Part shown: piece by piece, positions 1 to 9,537 of the stretch | Position numbering within the stretch: the stretch's first letter is position 1 | How the letters are laid out: each line of letters opens with the position of its first letter | DNA from: Mycoplasma sp. | Lineage (GTDB): Bacteria > Bacillota_I > Bacilli_A > Mycoplasmatales > Metamycoplasmataceae | Direction of reading: 5' to 3' | Length of the DNA stretch: 64,000 nt | Assembly: GCA_024244685.1 (NCBI GenBank) | Contig: JAAEOJ010000057.1 | Coordinates: 24,730 to 88,729 of the forward strand | Notes under the pieces: generated by a model | The model's input: only the letters and a program-made list of their open reading frames with translations | Database searches by the model: none | What the model was told of the DNA's origin: nothing | Position numbers and translations under genes: made by a program

Positions 1-61
1 TAAAATTATAATTAATGAAAATATACCTCATCTTTTATTTCTTATATTATTTATTTCTTCT

Positions 62-1450
62 TTAATTATGTTTCACATTAATATCCCCCTCATTTAAAAG
101 TTCTTTTGTTTTCCTATTTTTATATATAATTGGCGCAATAATTATAAAAGGAATAGAAAATAAAATTAAAATCATTATATTTTTAAATAGTTCAAGTGTA
201 TTAGTTTCAAACATACTTTCTCTTAATGCATCTACAGAGTAAGATAAAGGTAATATATAATGAATAAATTTATAAAATCCTGATTGTGCTAATGTTGGAA
301 ATAAACCTCCTGAAGATCCCATTTGAAAAATCAGTATAAATACTACAATAATAATACCTACAATACGATTAGGAATCATTAATCTAATTGAATGAATTAT
401 TATTGAAAATATGAAAGCGCCAATTAACGAGACTATAAACATGATAAGTAAATTGATACCTAAACTTGAAAAACCTATTATTGCTAAAGAAATAAATAAC
501 ACACTTGTTTGAATAATATTTGAAATAAATAAAATAAATAATTTAGCGAAGTAACCTTTTATTTTAGAACTTTTTTTGTTATATACCTTCCCGTGTATAA
601 ATAACGATGTTGATAAAGAACCTACCCAAAGAGCCAAAGAAATAAAGAAGGGTGCTAATCCAAAGCCATATTCTGCATGTTCATGCATTTGAGATTTATT
701 AATAAATAAATCTGTATCTTCGGTTAATAATTTTGAATCTTGCAATAATTTTCAACCTTTCGTCATTAATGTTGGATTTAATTTATTATTTTTATCAGAT
801 ATACTTTTAATTAGGTTGATTGGTTCTGTTTGTAATATTAATTTAATTATTTTTTTTAAAGAATTTATTGTTGATACTTTTACATTAGTTCCAAATCCAA
901 TTAAAAATGATTTTTTATAATTTATATAAAAATCAAATAATGGATTTTTATTAAATAAAATAATATCAGCAAACTTACTAGCTATATCTGAAGGTTTTTT
1001 TAAATTAACTTCATTTATAAATGTTTTTATTATTTTATCTGTAATAGTTATTTCATTATTAAATTTATCATATAATGGATTTATGATTATTGTGGAATAA
1101 TTTTTTTTTATATTATTTTTTAATTCTTTTGAATTGTTTTTTATATCTTCAGCTTTCATATAAATTGTTTTAATGTTAATAGATAATTTTTGTTTATGTT
1201 TATTAAGGTGGCTTGTAACATCTTTTATAAATGGATCTCCAATAAATTTATTTGCTTTTGAAGGTTCATATTTTTTAGATAATATTAAAGTAAAATTTAA
1301 TTGATTTGTTTTTTCTAAAGGATTAAAAAAAGCGAAAATATAAATAAAACCATATAAAAAAGGTATAAATAATATACCAAAATATCTAATTAATTTTATA
1401 GGATGATTTAAAATTCCGTTTTTTATTTCATTTTTAAATATTTCTCACAT
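62..1450 (-). CDS. YhgE/Pip-like (ABC-2 type) membrane protein, short form
   Basis: Code-4 reading gives 462 residues; the second codon and an internal codon near 752 are UGA (Trp). Seen: one N-terminal membrane segment (about residues 20-40), a hydrophilic middle of roughly 180 residues, and a C-terminal block of five or so membrane segments. The C-terminal block carries a GGLFP motif and a PLSYSVDALRE motif, which match the conserved end of YhgE/Pip proteins (family knowledge: ABC-2-like exporters, several linked to type VII secretion or phage infection). It is much shorter than typical YhgE proteins because the large extracellular coiled-coil region is mostly missing. A TATAAT box lies 10 bases before the ATG, so it probably has its own promoter. 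The substrate is unknown. Family assignment is good; function is not. Confidence 0.72.
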
Positions 1451-1460
1451 AATTAATAAA

Positions 1461-1466
1461 ATTATA
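1461..1466 (-). promoter_or_regulatory. -10 box of the YhgE/Pip-like gene
   Basis: TATAAT on the minus strand, 10 bases before the ATG at 1450. No convincing -35 hexamer or Shine-Dalgarno is visible, so the predicted leader is only about four bases. Confidence 0.45.
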
Positions 1467-1485
1467 ACTTAAATACAAAATAACA

Positions 1486-2826
1486 TTACATAATGCCATT
1501 AAACATTCCAGGATTAAAAGATCCTTCTTTCATCGATTTTGCCATAGATTTCATTTGTTTTGACATCTTTTCAAATTCATTAATTAAAGCATTGAATTCC
1601 TGAGATGATCTACCAGAACCTTTTAAAACTCTTTCTTTTCTTTTGGAATTTTTTAATAATTTAGGATTTTTTCTTTCTTTTCTTGTCATAGAAGAAATCA
1701 TAACTTCATATAATTTTGATTTTTTATCTGCACTTGTAATTTGTGATTCGGAAATTTTATTTGCTCCAGGAATCATTTTTAGTATAGAACTCATTTTACC
1801 TAGTTTTTTCATTTGTTTAATTTGAGATAGTAAATCATCTAAATCGAAATGTCCGTTCATAATTCTATTTGTTAATTTTGATGCTTTATCTTGATCAATG
1901 GAATCTTGCGCTTTTTCAATTAAAGATAAAATATCTCCCATTCCAAGAATACGATCCGCCATTCTATCAGGATAAAATTTATCTAATCCATCAATAGTTT
2001 CTCCGGTACCAATAAAAATAATGGGTATTTTTAGTATATAAGAAATTGATAATGCAGCCCCTCCACGTGCATTAGAATCTAATTTAGTTATTATTGATCC
2101 TGTTAATTTTAGTCTTTCATTGAATATTTTAGCAACATTAATAATATCTTGACCTGAAAGAGAATCAGCAACATAAATAATTTCATTTGGATTAGAAATT
2201 CTTTTTAAATCTTCTAATTCTTTCATCAAATCATCATCAATAGATAAACGTCCGGCTGTATCTATAATAATAAAGTCGTTATTTTGTGCTTTTGATAATT
2301 CTATAGCTTCAGCAACAATTTCTTGTGGAGTTGAATTTATTCCTTTATCAAAAACTTCAACATTAAGTTGTTTTCCCAACACTTTAATTTGTTCTATGGC
2401 AGCAGGCCTGTAAATATCCGCCGCAACAATTAAAGGTTTATTTATACTATTGTTTTTTCGAAAAAAGTTAATTATTTTCCCTGTTGTGGTTGTTTTTCCT
2501 GAACCTTGCAATCCAACCATCATTATTATGGTTGGATTTTTTAATTTTATTTCTTTATTTTTTCCTCCTAGTATTTCCACAAGTTCTTCTTTAACTATCT
2601 TAACAACATTTTGTCCCGCATCTAATTGAGCTAATGCTATAATATTGATAGCTTTTTGCTTAATTGATTTAATAAATTTCTTTACAACAATTAAATTAAC
2701 ATCAGCCTCTAAAAGAGCAAGACGAATTTCTCTTGTTACTTCTAATATATCTTCTTCTTTTAGTATTGTTTTAGCTTTCATTTTTTGAAGAGATTTTTGC
2801 ATTCTATTTCCAAGAGCATTTAACAT
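1486..2826 (-). CDS. ffh: Signal recognition particle protein Ffh
   Basis: SRP54 GTPase that binds signal peptides with 4.5S RNA and hands ribosomes to FtsY at the membrane. 446 residues. Seen: N-domain four-helix bundle (about 1-90), G-domain P-loop GLQGSGKTTTTGK (about 105-117), the DTAGR motif, TKLDSNARGGAALS, and a Met-rich C-terminal M domain ending PGMFNGIM. I chose the start at MLNALGNR rather than a TTG 48 bases upstream because it matches the family N-terminus and clears the stop of the preceding gene at 2849 by about 20 bases. Its receptor FtsY is also in this window. Confidence 0.95.
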   Translation of the reverse strand: MLNALGNRMQKSLQKMKAKTILKEEDILEVTREIRLALLEADVNLIVVKKFIKSIKQKAINIIALAQLDAGQNVVKIVKEELVEILGGKNKEIKLKNPTIIMMVGLQGSGKTTTTGKIINFFRKNNSINKPLIVAADIYRPAAIEQIKVLGKQLNVEVFDKGINSTPQEIVAEAIELSKAQNNDFIIIDTAGRLSIDDDLMKELEDLKRISNPNEIIYVADSLSGQDIINVAKIFNERLKLTGSIITKLDSNARGGAALSISYILKIPIIFIGTGETIDGLDKFYPDRMADRILGMGDILSLIEKAQDSIDQDKASKLTNRIMNGHFDLDDLLSQIKQMKKLGKMSSILKMIPGANKISESQITSADKKSKLYEVMISSMTRKERKNPKLLKNSKRKERVLKGSGRSSQEFNALINEFEKMSKQMKSMAKSMKEGSFNPGMFNGIM

Positions 2827-2848
2827 AATTAAATTATAAAGAAAAAAA

Positions 2849-3499
2849 TTATTTATTAATAATAATGTATTCAAATAATTCTACTGACTTTTTTATATTA
2901 TTTTTTTTATTATAAAAACAATTATATTTTGAAGTAATTAATATGGCTTGATTTTTTATGTCTTTATTGGAATTTATTTTTTTAATTAAATGTTTTATTT
3001 CTAAGGGTAAATTATTATAATTTAAATTGCTATTTTTAATATTAGCTTTATATGTTTTTAAAAAAAAGTTTAATTTATTTGTTTTAATAGGATTTGTATA
3101 TTTTTTTTTAATATAAAAAACTGTTGTACATTGAATGAGTCAAATTACTAAACAATAAACAGATATAGAAATTATATATTCTGTATAACCAGATAATGTT
3201 TTATTATTATTAAAATAAATATAAAATATATTAATAATTATATTTGATATACATAAAAATAAAGAGCCTTTTATGTTTATACTTATAAAAAAATTTTTAA
3301 AAATTGAATTAGATGCAAATTGAATATCTTGAGAAGAGTTACACTTCATCCCCATTTCTTTTAGCAACAAAAAATCTTTTATCCATATTTTTTTCATTAT
3401 ATAAATTGCAAATAAAAATAAAAATAAAATGCCCGCAACAAAAATTAATAATGAAGAAAATGCTAAAAAAGGGAATTTTATTGTAATAATTTTAAACAT
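2849..3499 (-). CDS. Unknown multi-pass membrane protein
   Basis: 216 residues with one internal UGA Trp at 3140. I do not recognise the family. Seen: about four hydrophobic segments (near residues 8-34, 70-92, 105-128) and a Lys/Asn-rich, probably cytoplasmic tail of about 80 residues. It sits just upstream of ffh on the same strand, 22 bases apart, so the two may be cotranscribed. It has a TATAAT box exactly six bases before the ATG and no Shine-Dalgarno, which suggests a leaderless mRNA. The neighbourhood with ffh might hint at membrane biogenesis, but that is only an inference. Confidence 0.7.
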
Positions 3500-3505
3500 A
3501 AAAAA

Positions 3506-3511
3506 ATTATA
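3506..3511 (-). promoter_or_regulatory. -10 box, leaderless type (gene at 3499)
   Basis: TATAAT with a six-base spacer to the ATG at 3499; no Shine-Dalgarno. Transcription should begin at or next to the A of the ATG. Confidence 0.55.
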
Positions 3512-3580
3512 ACACTAGATATTAACGAAAATGTTTCTAAAAGAATAAAACTATATTTATAATTATTTTAAAAAATAGTT

Positions 3581-3674
3581 TATAATAAATTAGTATTATA
3601 AATGTTGTAATTCTCGGTTTATATATTGTCCATATTTTTGCTGGGGTTACATGAAATAATTATTAGGAGGACAA
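3581..3674 (+). promoter_or_regulatory. rpsO promoter and 5' leader
   Basis: A TATAAT box at 3581-3586 would give a leader of roughly 80 bases ending in a strong AGGAGG Shine-Dalgarno just before rpsO. The leader has a locally less AT-rich segment (about 3610-3650). In several bacteria S15 represses its own mRNA through a leader structure; whether this one does is untested and I could not fold a convincing element by eye. Confidence 0.4.
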
Positions 3675-3944
3675 ATGGCAGTTTCAAAAGAAGTGAAAAA
3701 AAAATTAATTAAAAAATATGGTAGTAATGATAAAGATACTGGAGCAATAGAAGTTCAAGTTGCTATTCTTACAGAAGATATAAATTTACTTACACCACAT
3801 TTTAAAGAAAATAAAAAAGATAATCATTCAAGAAGAGGTTTTTTAGCTAAAATTCAAAAACGTAAAAATTTATTAGCTTATTTAAAGAAAATTAATTTTG
3901 AAAGATATTCTAAATTAATTAAGTCGCTTGGATTGAGAAAATAA
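3675..3944 (+). CDS. rpsO: 30S ribosomal protein S15
   Basis: 89 residues, the usual length. Binds 16S rRNA helices of the central domain early in 30S assembly. The conserved stretch DTGAIEVQVAILT and the HSRRGFLAKIQKRK segment identify it, as does the end LIKSLGLRK. The start is fixed by an AGGAGG Shine-Dalgarno seven bases upstream. It is a monocistronic unit closed by a clear terminator overlapping its stop codon. Confidence 0.97.
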   Translation: MAVSKEVKKKLIKKYGSNDKDTGAIEVQVAILTEDINLLTPHFKENKKDNHSRRGFLAKIQKRKNLLAYLKKINFERYSKLIKSLGLRK

Positions 3945-3966
3945 TGGTATAACCATTATTTTTTAT
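3940..3966 (+). terminator. rpsO rho-independent terminator
   Basis: Perfect 9-bp stem AATAATGGT/ACCATTATT with a three-base loop, followed by a T-rich run. It begins inside the rpsO stop region. Confidence 0.85.
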
Positions 3967-3991
3967 ATAAAAATATGTAAAGCAAAAGTGC

Positions 3992-4020
3992 TTGACATAT
4001 TTTTTAGAATATGTTAAACT
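3992..4020 (+). promoter_or_regulatory. rpsP operon promoter
   Basis: The best consensus promoter in the window: TTGACA at 3992-3997, a 17-base spacer and TAAACT at 4015-4020. It drives rpsP-trmD-rplS with a leader of about 35 bases. Confidence 0.85.
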
Positions 4021-4060
4021 TTAAATACTTATTAATTTAAGAATAAGAAAAGGAGAAAAA

Positions 4061-4426
4061 ATGACAAAAATTAGACTAAAACGTCAAGGTTCTAAATTTA
4101 ATGTTCACTATAAAATAGTTGTTTCTGATTCTAAAGCGCCTAGAGATGGAAGGTTTATTGAAGTTGTAGGTTTTTACAATCCTCACTCGAAAGAATTAAA
4201 AGTTGAAAAAGAATTAATAATAAAGTGGTTAAATGATGGTGCTGTTCCTACAATTACAGTTAAATCATTATTTAAAAAATATAAAATTAACGAAGAATTT
4301 ATTTTGCAAAAGAATAGCATTAAAAAATCAACTACTAAAAAGTCAGTTAATAAAAAAAATACTTCTAAAAAAGTTTCAACTAATACTAAAGTTAAAAAAA
4401 CTAAAAAAATAGATAATAAAAAATAA
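4061..4426 (+). CDS. rpsP: 30S ribosomal protein S16 with Lys-rich tail
   Basis: 121 residues. Residues 1-85 are a standard S16 (start [20 protein letters not shown], motif [19 protein letters not shown]). After that comes a low-complexity tail of about 35 residues made almost entirely of Lys, Thr, Ser and Asn, absent from the E. coli and Bacillus proteins. An AGGAG Shine-Dalgarno precedes the ATG. Its stop overlaps the trmD start by one base (TAATG), so the two are translationally coupled. rimM, which often lies between rpsP and trmD in other bacteria, is not here. Confidence 0.96.
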   Translation: MTKIRLKRQGSKFNVHYKIVVSDSKAPRDGRFIEVVGFYNPHSKELKVEKELIIKWLNDGAVPTITVKSLFKKYKINEEFILQKNSIKKSTTKKSVNKKNTSKKVSTNTKVKKTKKIDNKK

Positions 4427-5097
4427 TGAAAATAAACTTTATAACACTATTCCCAAAATTTTATGAACCATTTCAAACAGAGTCGATAATAAAAAGAGCT
4501 ATCGAAAAGAGGCTTGTTGAAATTAATGTTATAGATTTTAGAGAATTCTCAGATAATAAACATAAAAAGATAGATGATGTTGTTTATGGTGGTGGTCAAG
4601 GAATGTTATTGATGGTAGAACCAATTGATAAAGCAATTCAAACTACAAAAGGTAAAAAAATACTACTTTCACCACAAGGTATTAAATTCACACAAAAAAA
4701 AGCACTTGAATTATCTAAAGAAAAAGAAATAACTTTTATTGCTGGTCGTTATGAAGGATATGATGAAAGAATTAGAGAATTAGTTGATGAAGAAATATCA
4801 ATTGGTGATTATGTATTAACTGGGGGTGAATTGCCTTCAATGGTAATAGCTGATTCAATTATAAGATTAATACCTAATGTTATTAGAGCGTCTTCTTATG
4901 AAAATGATTCTTTTCAAAATAATTTATTGGATTATCCTCAATATACTAAACCAAGAGAGTATAAAGGAATGAGGGTTCCTGAAGTTTTATTAAATGGGGA
5001 TCATAAAAAAATTAAAATTTGGAGAAAAGAAAAACAAATAGAAAAAACAAAAAAAGTCAGACCAGACTTATTAGAAAAGGGGAAAAATGAGAAATAA
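4426..5097 (+). CDS. trmD: tRNA (guanine-37-N1)-methyltransferase TrmD
   Basis: Methylates G37 next to the anticodon using S-adenosylmethionine, preventing +1 frameshifts. 223 residues. Seen: the N-terminal [10 protein letters not shown], the [12 protein letters not shown] segment, the trefoil-knot SAM site ([28 protein letters not shown]) and the C-terminal tRNA-binding [12 protein letters not shown]. It overlaps rpsP by one base and rplS by eleven, in a compact three-gene operon. Confidence 0.97.
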   Translation: MKINFITLFPKFYEPFQTESIIKRAIEKRLVEINVIDFREFSDNKHKKIDDVVYGGGQGMLLMVEPIDKAIQTTKGKKILLSPQGIKFTQKKALELSKEKEITFIAGRYEGYDERIRELVDEEISIGDYVLTGGELPSMVIADSIIRLIPNVIRASSYENDSFQNNLLDYPQYTKPREYKGMRVPEVLLNGDHKKIKIWRKEKQIEKTKKVRPDLLEKGKNEK

Positions 5098-5446
5098 ATT
5101 AATTGAAGCTGTTGAAGCTAAACAAATTAGACAAGATTTGCCAGAATTTAAATCTGGAGATAACATTGTTGTTCACGTACGTATTAAAGAAGGTAATAAA
5201 GAACGTATCCAATTATTCGAGGGACTTGTTATTAAAAAACATGGTTCAGGAACAAAAGAAACTTTTACGGTTAGAAAAATTTCATATGGTATTGGTGTTG
5301 AGAGAACATTTCCAATGAATTCACCTATAATAGCAAATATCGACCTTAAACGTAAAAATAAAGTTAGAAGAGCGAAACTTTATTATATGAGAGATAGAAA
5401 AGGTAAATCAGCTAGACTTAAAGAGATTAAAAACATAAAAAAATAA
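5087..5446 (+). CDS. rplS: 50S ribosomal protein L19
   Basis: 119 residues, usual length; sits at the 30S/50S interface. Identified by [20 protein letters not shown], the [12 protein letters not shown] motif, and [13 protein letters not shown]. It starts inside the end of trmD, with a GGGGAAAA Shine-Dalgarno-like stretch upstream. It is the last gene of its operon, followed by a terminator. Confidence 0.97.
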   Translation: MRNKLIEAVEAKQIRQDLPEFKSGDNIVVHVRIKEGNKERIQLFEGLVIKKHGSGTKETFTVRKISYGIGVERTFPMNSPIIANIDLKRKNKVRRAKLYYMRDRKGKSARLKEIKNIKK

Positions 5447-5467
5447 CTTATATAAGTTATTTTTTTA
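5442..5467. terminator. Convergent terminator between rplS and ribF
   Basis: Stem AATAACTT/AAGTTATT with loop ATAT overlapping the rplS stop and followed by a T run on the plus strand. The ribF stop lies at its other edge, so it may serve both directions. Confidence 0.75.
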
Positions 5468-6283
5468 TGTTTTTTTAAATAACTTATTTGCAAATTCCAT
5501 TTGTTCTTGAGTTATTTTATTATCTATTTCATTTATAGAAATTTTAATTTCTTGTATCCACCTAATTACCACAATACTATTTTGTGGAATTATCTTTAAT
5601 TTATAATTTAATAATTTCAATTTAAAGATACCTTTATTTACAGAACATACTCCATGATACAAAATACTTTTTAATTCCAATGTAATTGCATAAATTCCAT
5701 TATGAGGCTTAACTTGTTCTTTTTCTAGCTCAAATGTATTATTTGATTTCATATTAACTTTTATAGTTCATGGTTCTGTCATTAAAGAATTACAAAATTT
5801 TATTTCTCCAAAAGATATCTGTTCTTTAATAATAGATGAAGAAATTTTAATATTATTTATTTTAACAGGTTTTACTGCATCTACATCAAAATATTTCTTA
5901 AGTAAATCAATATTCCCTTTAGCATTATGACCAAATTTATAATCATTCCCACAAATGATTTTTAAAGGATTATATTGTTTTAATTTATTAATAAATTCTT
6001 TGGCACTTAAAAATACATTTTCTTTTTTTGTTTCTATTATAATAGAATAATCAATATTTAGATTAGCAGCTTTTTGAAGTCTTACGCTTAATTGTTCAAA
6101 TATTAAATTTGTTTTATTTGGTAATTTTTCTGGTTTATCAAATATAAATAAAACTATTTTTTGTTTCTCGTTTTTTGCTATTTTCAATAAATCTAAATGC
6201 CCTAAATGAAACATTGAAAAACTACCAAGGATAATTGTTGTATTTTTTTCATTTATTAAATTAGGAAATTTAATTACTTTCAT
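5465..6283 (-). CDS. ribF: RibF-like FAD synthetase, divergent riboflavin kinase domain
   Basis: 272 residues read through one UGA at 5768. The N-terminal nucleotidyltransferase domain (about 1-165) has the signature GSFSMFHLGHLDLL and the conserved ICGNDYKFGHNAKG, as expected for FMN adenylyltransferase. The C-terminal part has P-HNGIYAITLELKS resembling the riboflavin kinase fold, but I cannot find the G-x-PTAN motif or the usual catalytic Glu segment. So FMN adenylylation looks intact, while riboflavin kinase activity is doubtful. It lies two bases downstream of truB, the classic truB-ribF pair. Confidence 0.85.
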
Positions 6284-6285
6284 AA

Positions 6286-7104
6286 TTAAATTGTATCAAC
6301 CTTATTGCCAAATATTTTAATTGTTTTAATTGTTTCTGAAAAATACCCTATTCCACAAATCACTCCATTTACTTTTATTATATTTTTTCCTTTAACATTA
6401 GTATTATTTTTAATAATATTTCCTTTAATTAAGCTATTGATTTGCTCCTTAACTAAATTTATAGTTGGAAGTGTTAATAATGGTGAGATATCTATAATAC
6501 CAATTTGTTTTTCTGTTAAGGAACCTATCGAAGTTCTTCTTAGCTCAGTCATTATAGCTCCGCATTTCGCAATTTTTCCAAAATTATGAATTATACTTCT
6601 AATGTAAGTTCCCCTAGAAACAATAACCTCAAATTTTACGAATTCATTAATTATTGAAATTATTTTAATGTTGCTTAATTTTACTTTTATTTTTTTTAAT
6701 TCTACTTTCAAGCCTTTTCTTGCTAATTTGTATGCTCTTTTGCCATTAACTTTTTTTGCAGAAAATTGAGGTGGTTTTTGATATTGCTCACCTTCCATAG
6801 AAAGTAATATTTTTTTTATTATTTCAGGAGATGGAATGTTTTTGGAAAACTTTTGAATTTCTCCATCAATATCATAAGTATCAGAAATAAAACCTAATTT
6901 CATAGTAGCAACATATTTTTTGGTTCCTTTATCTATATAATCTATTAATTTTGTATCCTCATTTGTTGCAACCAATAACAAACCTGTTGCTAATGGATCT
7001 AATGTTCCTGTGTGGCCAATTTTTTTAATATTATTATCTTTAGCATATTGATTAATAGTTTTAAAAGATGAAATACCTTTTTTCTTATCTAATAATAAAA
7101 ACAT
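6286..7104 (-). CDS. truB: tRNA pseudouridine-55 synthase TruB
   Basis: Makes pseudouridine 55 in the T-loop of tRNAs. 272 residues. The catalytic motif GHTGTLDPLATGLLL places the active Asp at residue 36; KKYVATMKLGFISDTYDIDGE, PPQFSAKKVNGKRAYKLAR and SRGTYIRSI are the other family motifs. It belongs to the nusA-infB-rbfA series, but a TATAAT box six bases before its ATG gives it a likely own leaderless start. Confidence 0.96.
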   Translation of the reverse strand: MFLLLDKKKGISSFKTINQYAKDNNIKKIGHTGTLDPLATGLLLVATNEDTKLIDYIDKGTKKYVATMKLGFISDTYDIDGEIQKFSKNIPSPEIIKKILLSMEGEQYQKPPQFSAKKVNGKRAYKLARKGLKVELKKIKVKLSNIKIISIINEFVKFEVIVSRGTYIRSIIHNFGKIAKCGAIMTELRRTSIGSLTEKQIGIIDISPLLTLPTINLVKEQINSLIKGNIIKNNTNVKGKNIIKVNGVICGIGYFSETIKTIKIFGNKVDTI

Positions 7105-7110
7105 ATAAAA

Positions 7111-7116
7111 ATTATA
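7111..7116 (-). promoter_or_regulatory. -10 box, leaderless type (truB)
   Basis: TATAAT followed by exactly six bases and the truB ATG at 7104; no Shine-Dalgarno in between. It lies in the 36-base gap after rbfA. Confidence 0.55.
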
Positions 7117-7140
7117 TAAAAAAATAGCTATTATAAAATA

Positions 7141-7482
7141 CTATTTTTGTTCTTCTTTAATTTTTCTTAAAATTTCATCTATACGATTGCCTTTTTCAAT
7201 TGATGAATCGTGTTCAAAATGAATTTCCGGAATTTTTCTTATGTTAATTCTCTTAGAAAGAGTTGTCCTAACAAATCCTTTTATATTTTTGATTGCTTCT
7301 AAAGATTTTTCTTTATTGCTTTCAAAATCTAAAAAAACTTTTAAATGAGATCCATCACCTGAAAGTTTAACATCAGTTACAGTAGGAAAAAAAATATTAG
7401 AATTTTTTATTTCTTCTGTAATAATTATAGAAATAGCCCTTAAAAACATCTTTTCTTTTTTTAAGTGGTTTATATTCGGCAT
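7141..7482 (-). CDS. rbfA: Ribosome-binding factor A
   Basis: Late 30S assembly factor with a KH-like fold that acts on the 16S 5' region. 113 residues, usual length. Seen: LRAISIIITEEIKN at the start, the DVKLSGDGSHLKVFLDF strand and IPEIHFEHDSSIEKGNRIDEIL at the end, all family-typical. Its ATG overlaps the infB stop by one base, so translation is coupled. Confidence 0.95.
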   Translation of the reverse strand: MPNINHLKKEKMFLRAISIIITEEIKNSNIFFPTVTDVKLSGDGSHLKVFLDFESNKEKSLEAIKNIKGFVRTTLSKRINIRKIPEIHFEHDSSIEKGNRIDEILRKIKEEQK

Positions 7483-9278
7483 TATTTAACCTCTATATCT
7501 TTATAAGTTTCAATAATATCATCTATTTTAATATCATTATATTTTTTAATACATGTTCCAAACTCTTTGCCTAATTCTACTTTCTTAGTTTGATCGGGTC
7601 CTCTTTGTAAAGAATCTAAAATTCCTTCATGTATAACTCTTCCATCGCGAATTAATCTCATTTTAGTTCCAGATTCAATAATACCTTGAGTTACAATAGA
7701 ACCTGCAATATTTCCAACTTTAGAAGAAAAAATAACTTTAATAATCTTAGCTTCTCCAATAACTTTTTCCTCTAGTTTAGGTGCTTTCATACCTAATATA
7801 ATTTCCTCTAATTCTTCTAATATTTTGTAAATAATTGTATGTGGTTTAATTACTACTTTTTCTTGCTCTGCAAATTGTTTGACAGAGCCTGTTGGACGAA
7901 TATTAAAGGTATAAATAATAGCATTTGAAGCTTGAGCTAATAATACATCGGACTTAGTTACGGCTCCTGCTGATGCACGAAGTATATTTATCTCAGCTTC
8001 TTCATTTTTTATTTTTAATAAAGCATGCTTTACAGCTTCAGAAGTTCCTTGTGTATCTCCTTTAATAATAATATTAAGAATTTTAATACCTTCTTTTATT
8101 TGAATAGAGTTTTTATTATTTAGTTCTTTTTGCTTATCTGTAAATTTCTTTTTATTAGCTAGTTGCTTTGCAAATTTTTCATCTTTAAATCCTATGAATC
8201 TTTCTCCTGCAACTGGAACATAGTTTAAACCAGTAATAACAACAGGCGTACCTGGACCAGCTGAATCTATTTTTTTGCCGTTTGTATCTGTCATAGATCT
8301 TATACGACCATAATGTGATCCAGCTACTATAAAGTCTCTAATGATAATAGTTCCATTTTCAACTATTATAGTTGCAACAGCTCCTTTACCATGATCTAGG
8401 TGTGACTCAATAATAACACCTAATCCTAATCTGCTAGGGTTAGCTTCTAATTGTAACATTTCAGCTTCTGCATTAATAGAATCAAATAATTTATCTATAC
8501 CTTCACCTGTTAATCCTGATCCATAAATAAATTGATAATCTCCGCCTCAATCATCAGCTATAATTTCAAGAGAAGAAAGGTCAGCTTTAACTTTTTCTGC
8601 GTTTGCTCCGGGTTTATCCATTTTATTTACAAAAATAATGATTGGTACTTTTGCTGCTTTGGCATGATCTATGGCTTCTTTAGTTTGTGGCATAACTCCA
8701 TCATCAGCTGCAACAACAATAATTACTATATCAGTAATCTTAGCTCCTCTAGAACGCATAGCTGTAAAAGCTTCATGTCCTGGGGTATCTAAAAATGTTA
8801 TTTTATTATTATTATAATTTATTTGATAAGCACCTGTGTGCTGTGTAATTCCGCCTGCTTCCCCTAAAGCAACATTGGCATTTCTTATTTTATCAATTAA
8901 AGTTGTTTTACCATGATCAACATGACCCATTATAGTTACTATTGGAGCTTTTTTTACTAATTCAATTTTATCATCTTGAATTGAAAGTTCTTCCATAAAA
9001 TTCGAGGCGTTTATTTGACTTTCTTTTTGAAAATCAAATTCATGTTCTATACAAAGTTCCGCTATTTGTTCTTCATCTAAAGTAGAATTTAAGTTTAGAA
9101 TCTTACCCTTCATAAAAAAAGATTTAACTATATTTGTTGCCGGTATATTTATAGCTAATGAAAATTCAGAAATAGTCATAGGTCCAGTATAAACAAATAT
9201 ACCATCTTTTAATTCTGTTTTAACTTCTTTCATTTGAGTTTTAACATCTTTAATATTTGTTTTTCTTTTATCTTTCAT
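7482..9278 (-). CDS. infB: Translation initiation factor IF-2
   Basis: GTPase that brings fMet-tRNA to the 30S subunit. 598 residues, with one UGA Trp at 8547; the N-terminal region is short, as in other mollicutes. Seen: IF-2N-like helix region (about 35-60), G1 GHVDHGKTT (118-126), [12 protein letters not shown]3 [10 protein letters not shown]4 NKMDKP, then domains II to IV with [14 protein letters not shown] and the C2 domain [14 protein letters not shown]. It sits between ylxR, whose stop overlaps its start, and rbfA. Confidence 0.97.
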
Positions 9279-9537
9279 CTTTGCCTCCTTTTATAATTTG
9301 TGTTATTTCTTTATATAATTTTTCATTTACTTTTTGTTTGAAATTTTTATGCAATAATTTTTGTTTTATTAATTTATCAATAACATTTATATCATTTTTT
9401 ATATAACAACTTCTTCCAGGTTTATTTTGTTTATAATCTATTGTTATTTCATTTTTAAATTTAACTATCTTTATTAAATCTGATTTTTTGATTTTTTCTC
9501 CTGTTGCAATGCATTTTCTTATGTTATTCGTTTTCAA
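9268..9537 (-). CDS. ylxR: YlxR family nucleic-acid-binding protein
   Basis: 89 residues. Matches the YlxR/RnpM family (reported to bind RNase P RNA in Bacillus): [21 protein letters not shown] at the N-terminus and the [11 protein letters not shown] turn. No ATG is present in the right place. I prefer the TTG at 9537 (LKTNNIRKC...), preceded by GGAAG, which overlaps the nusA stop; a TTG at 9570 would add eleven residues not seen in the family. It lies between nusA and infB as in most Firmicutes. Confidence 0.85.
   Translation of the reverse strand: MKTNNIRKCIATGEKIKKSDLIKIVKFKNEITIDYKQNKPGRSCYIKNDINVIDKLIKQKLLHKNFKQKVNEKLYKEITQIIKGGKDER

Noticed and set aside
1..31. Possible start of another minus-strand gene (ATG at 31 followed by ten open codons).
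   Set aside because: Too short to judge at the window edge, and no Shine-Dalgarno or -10 box with a convincing spacing.
3600..3674. A named riboswitch or T-box in the rpsO leader.
   Set aside because: I could not find the conserved elements of any class; kept only as a leader.
5103..5318. Alternative frame inside rplS.
   Set aside because: Fully inside the conserved L19 gene in another frame.
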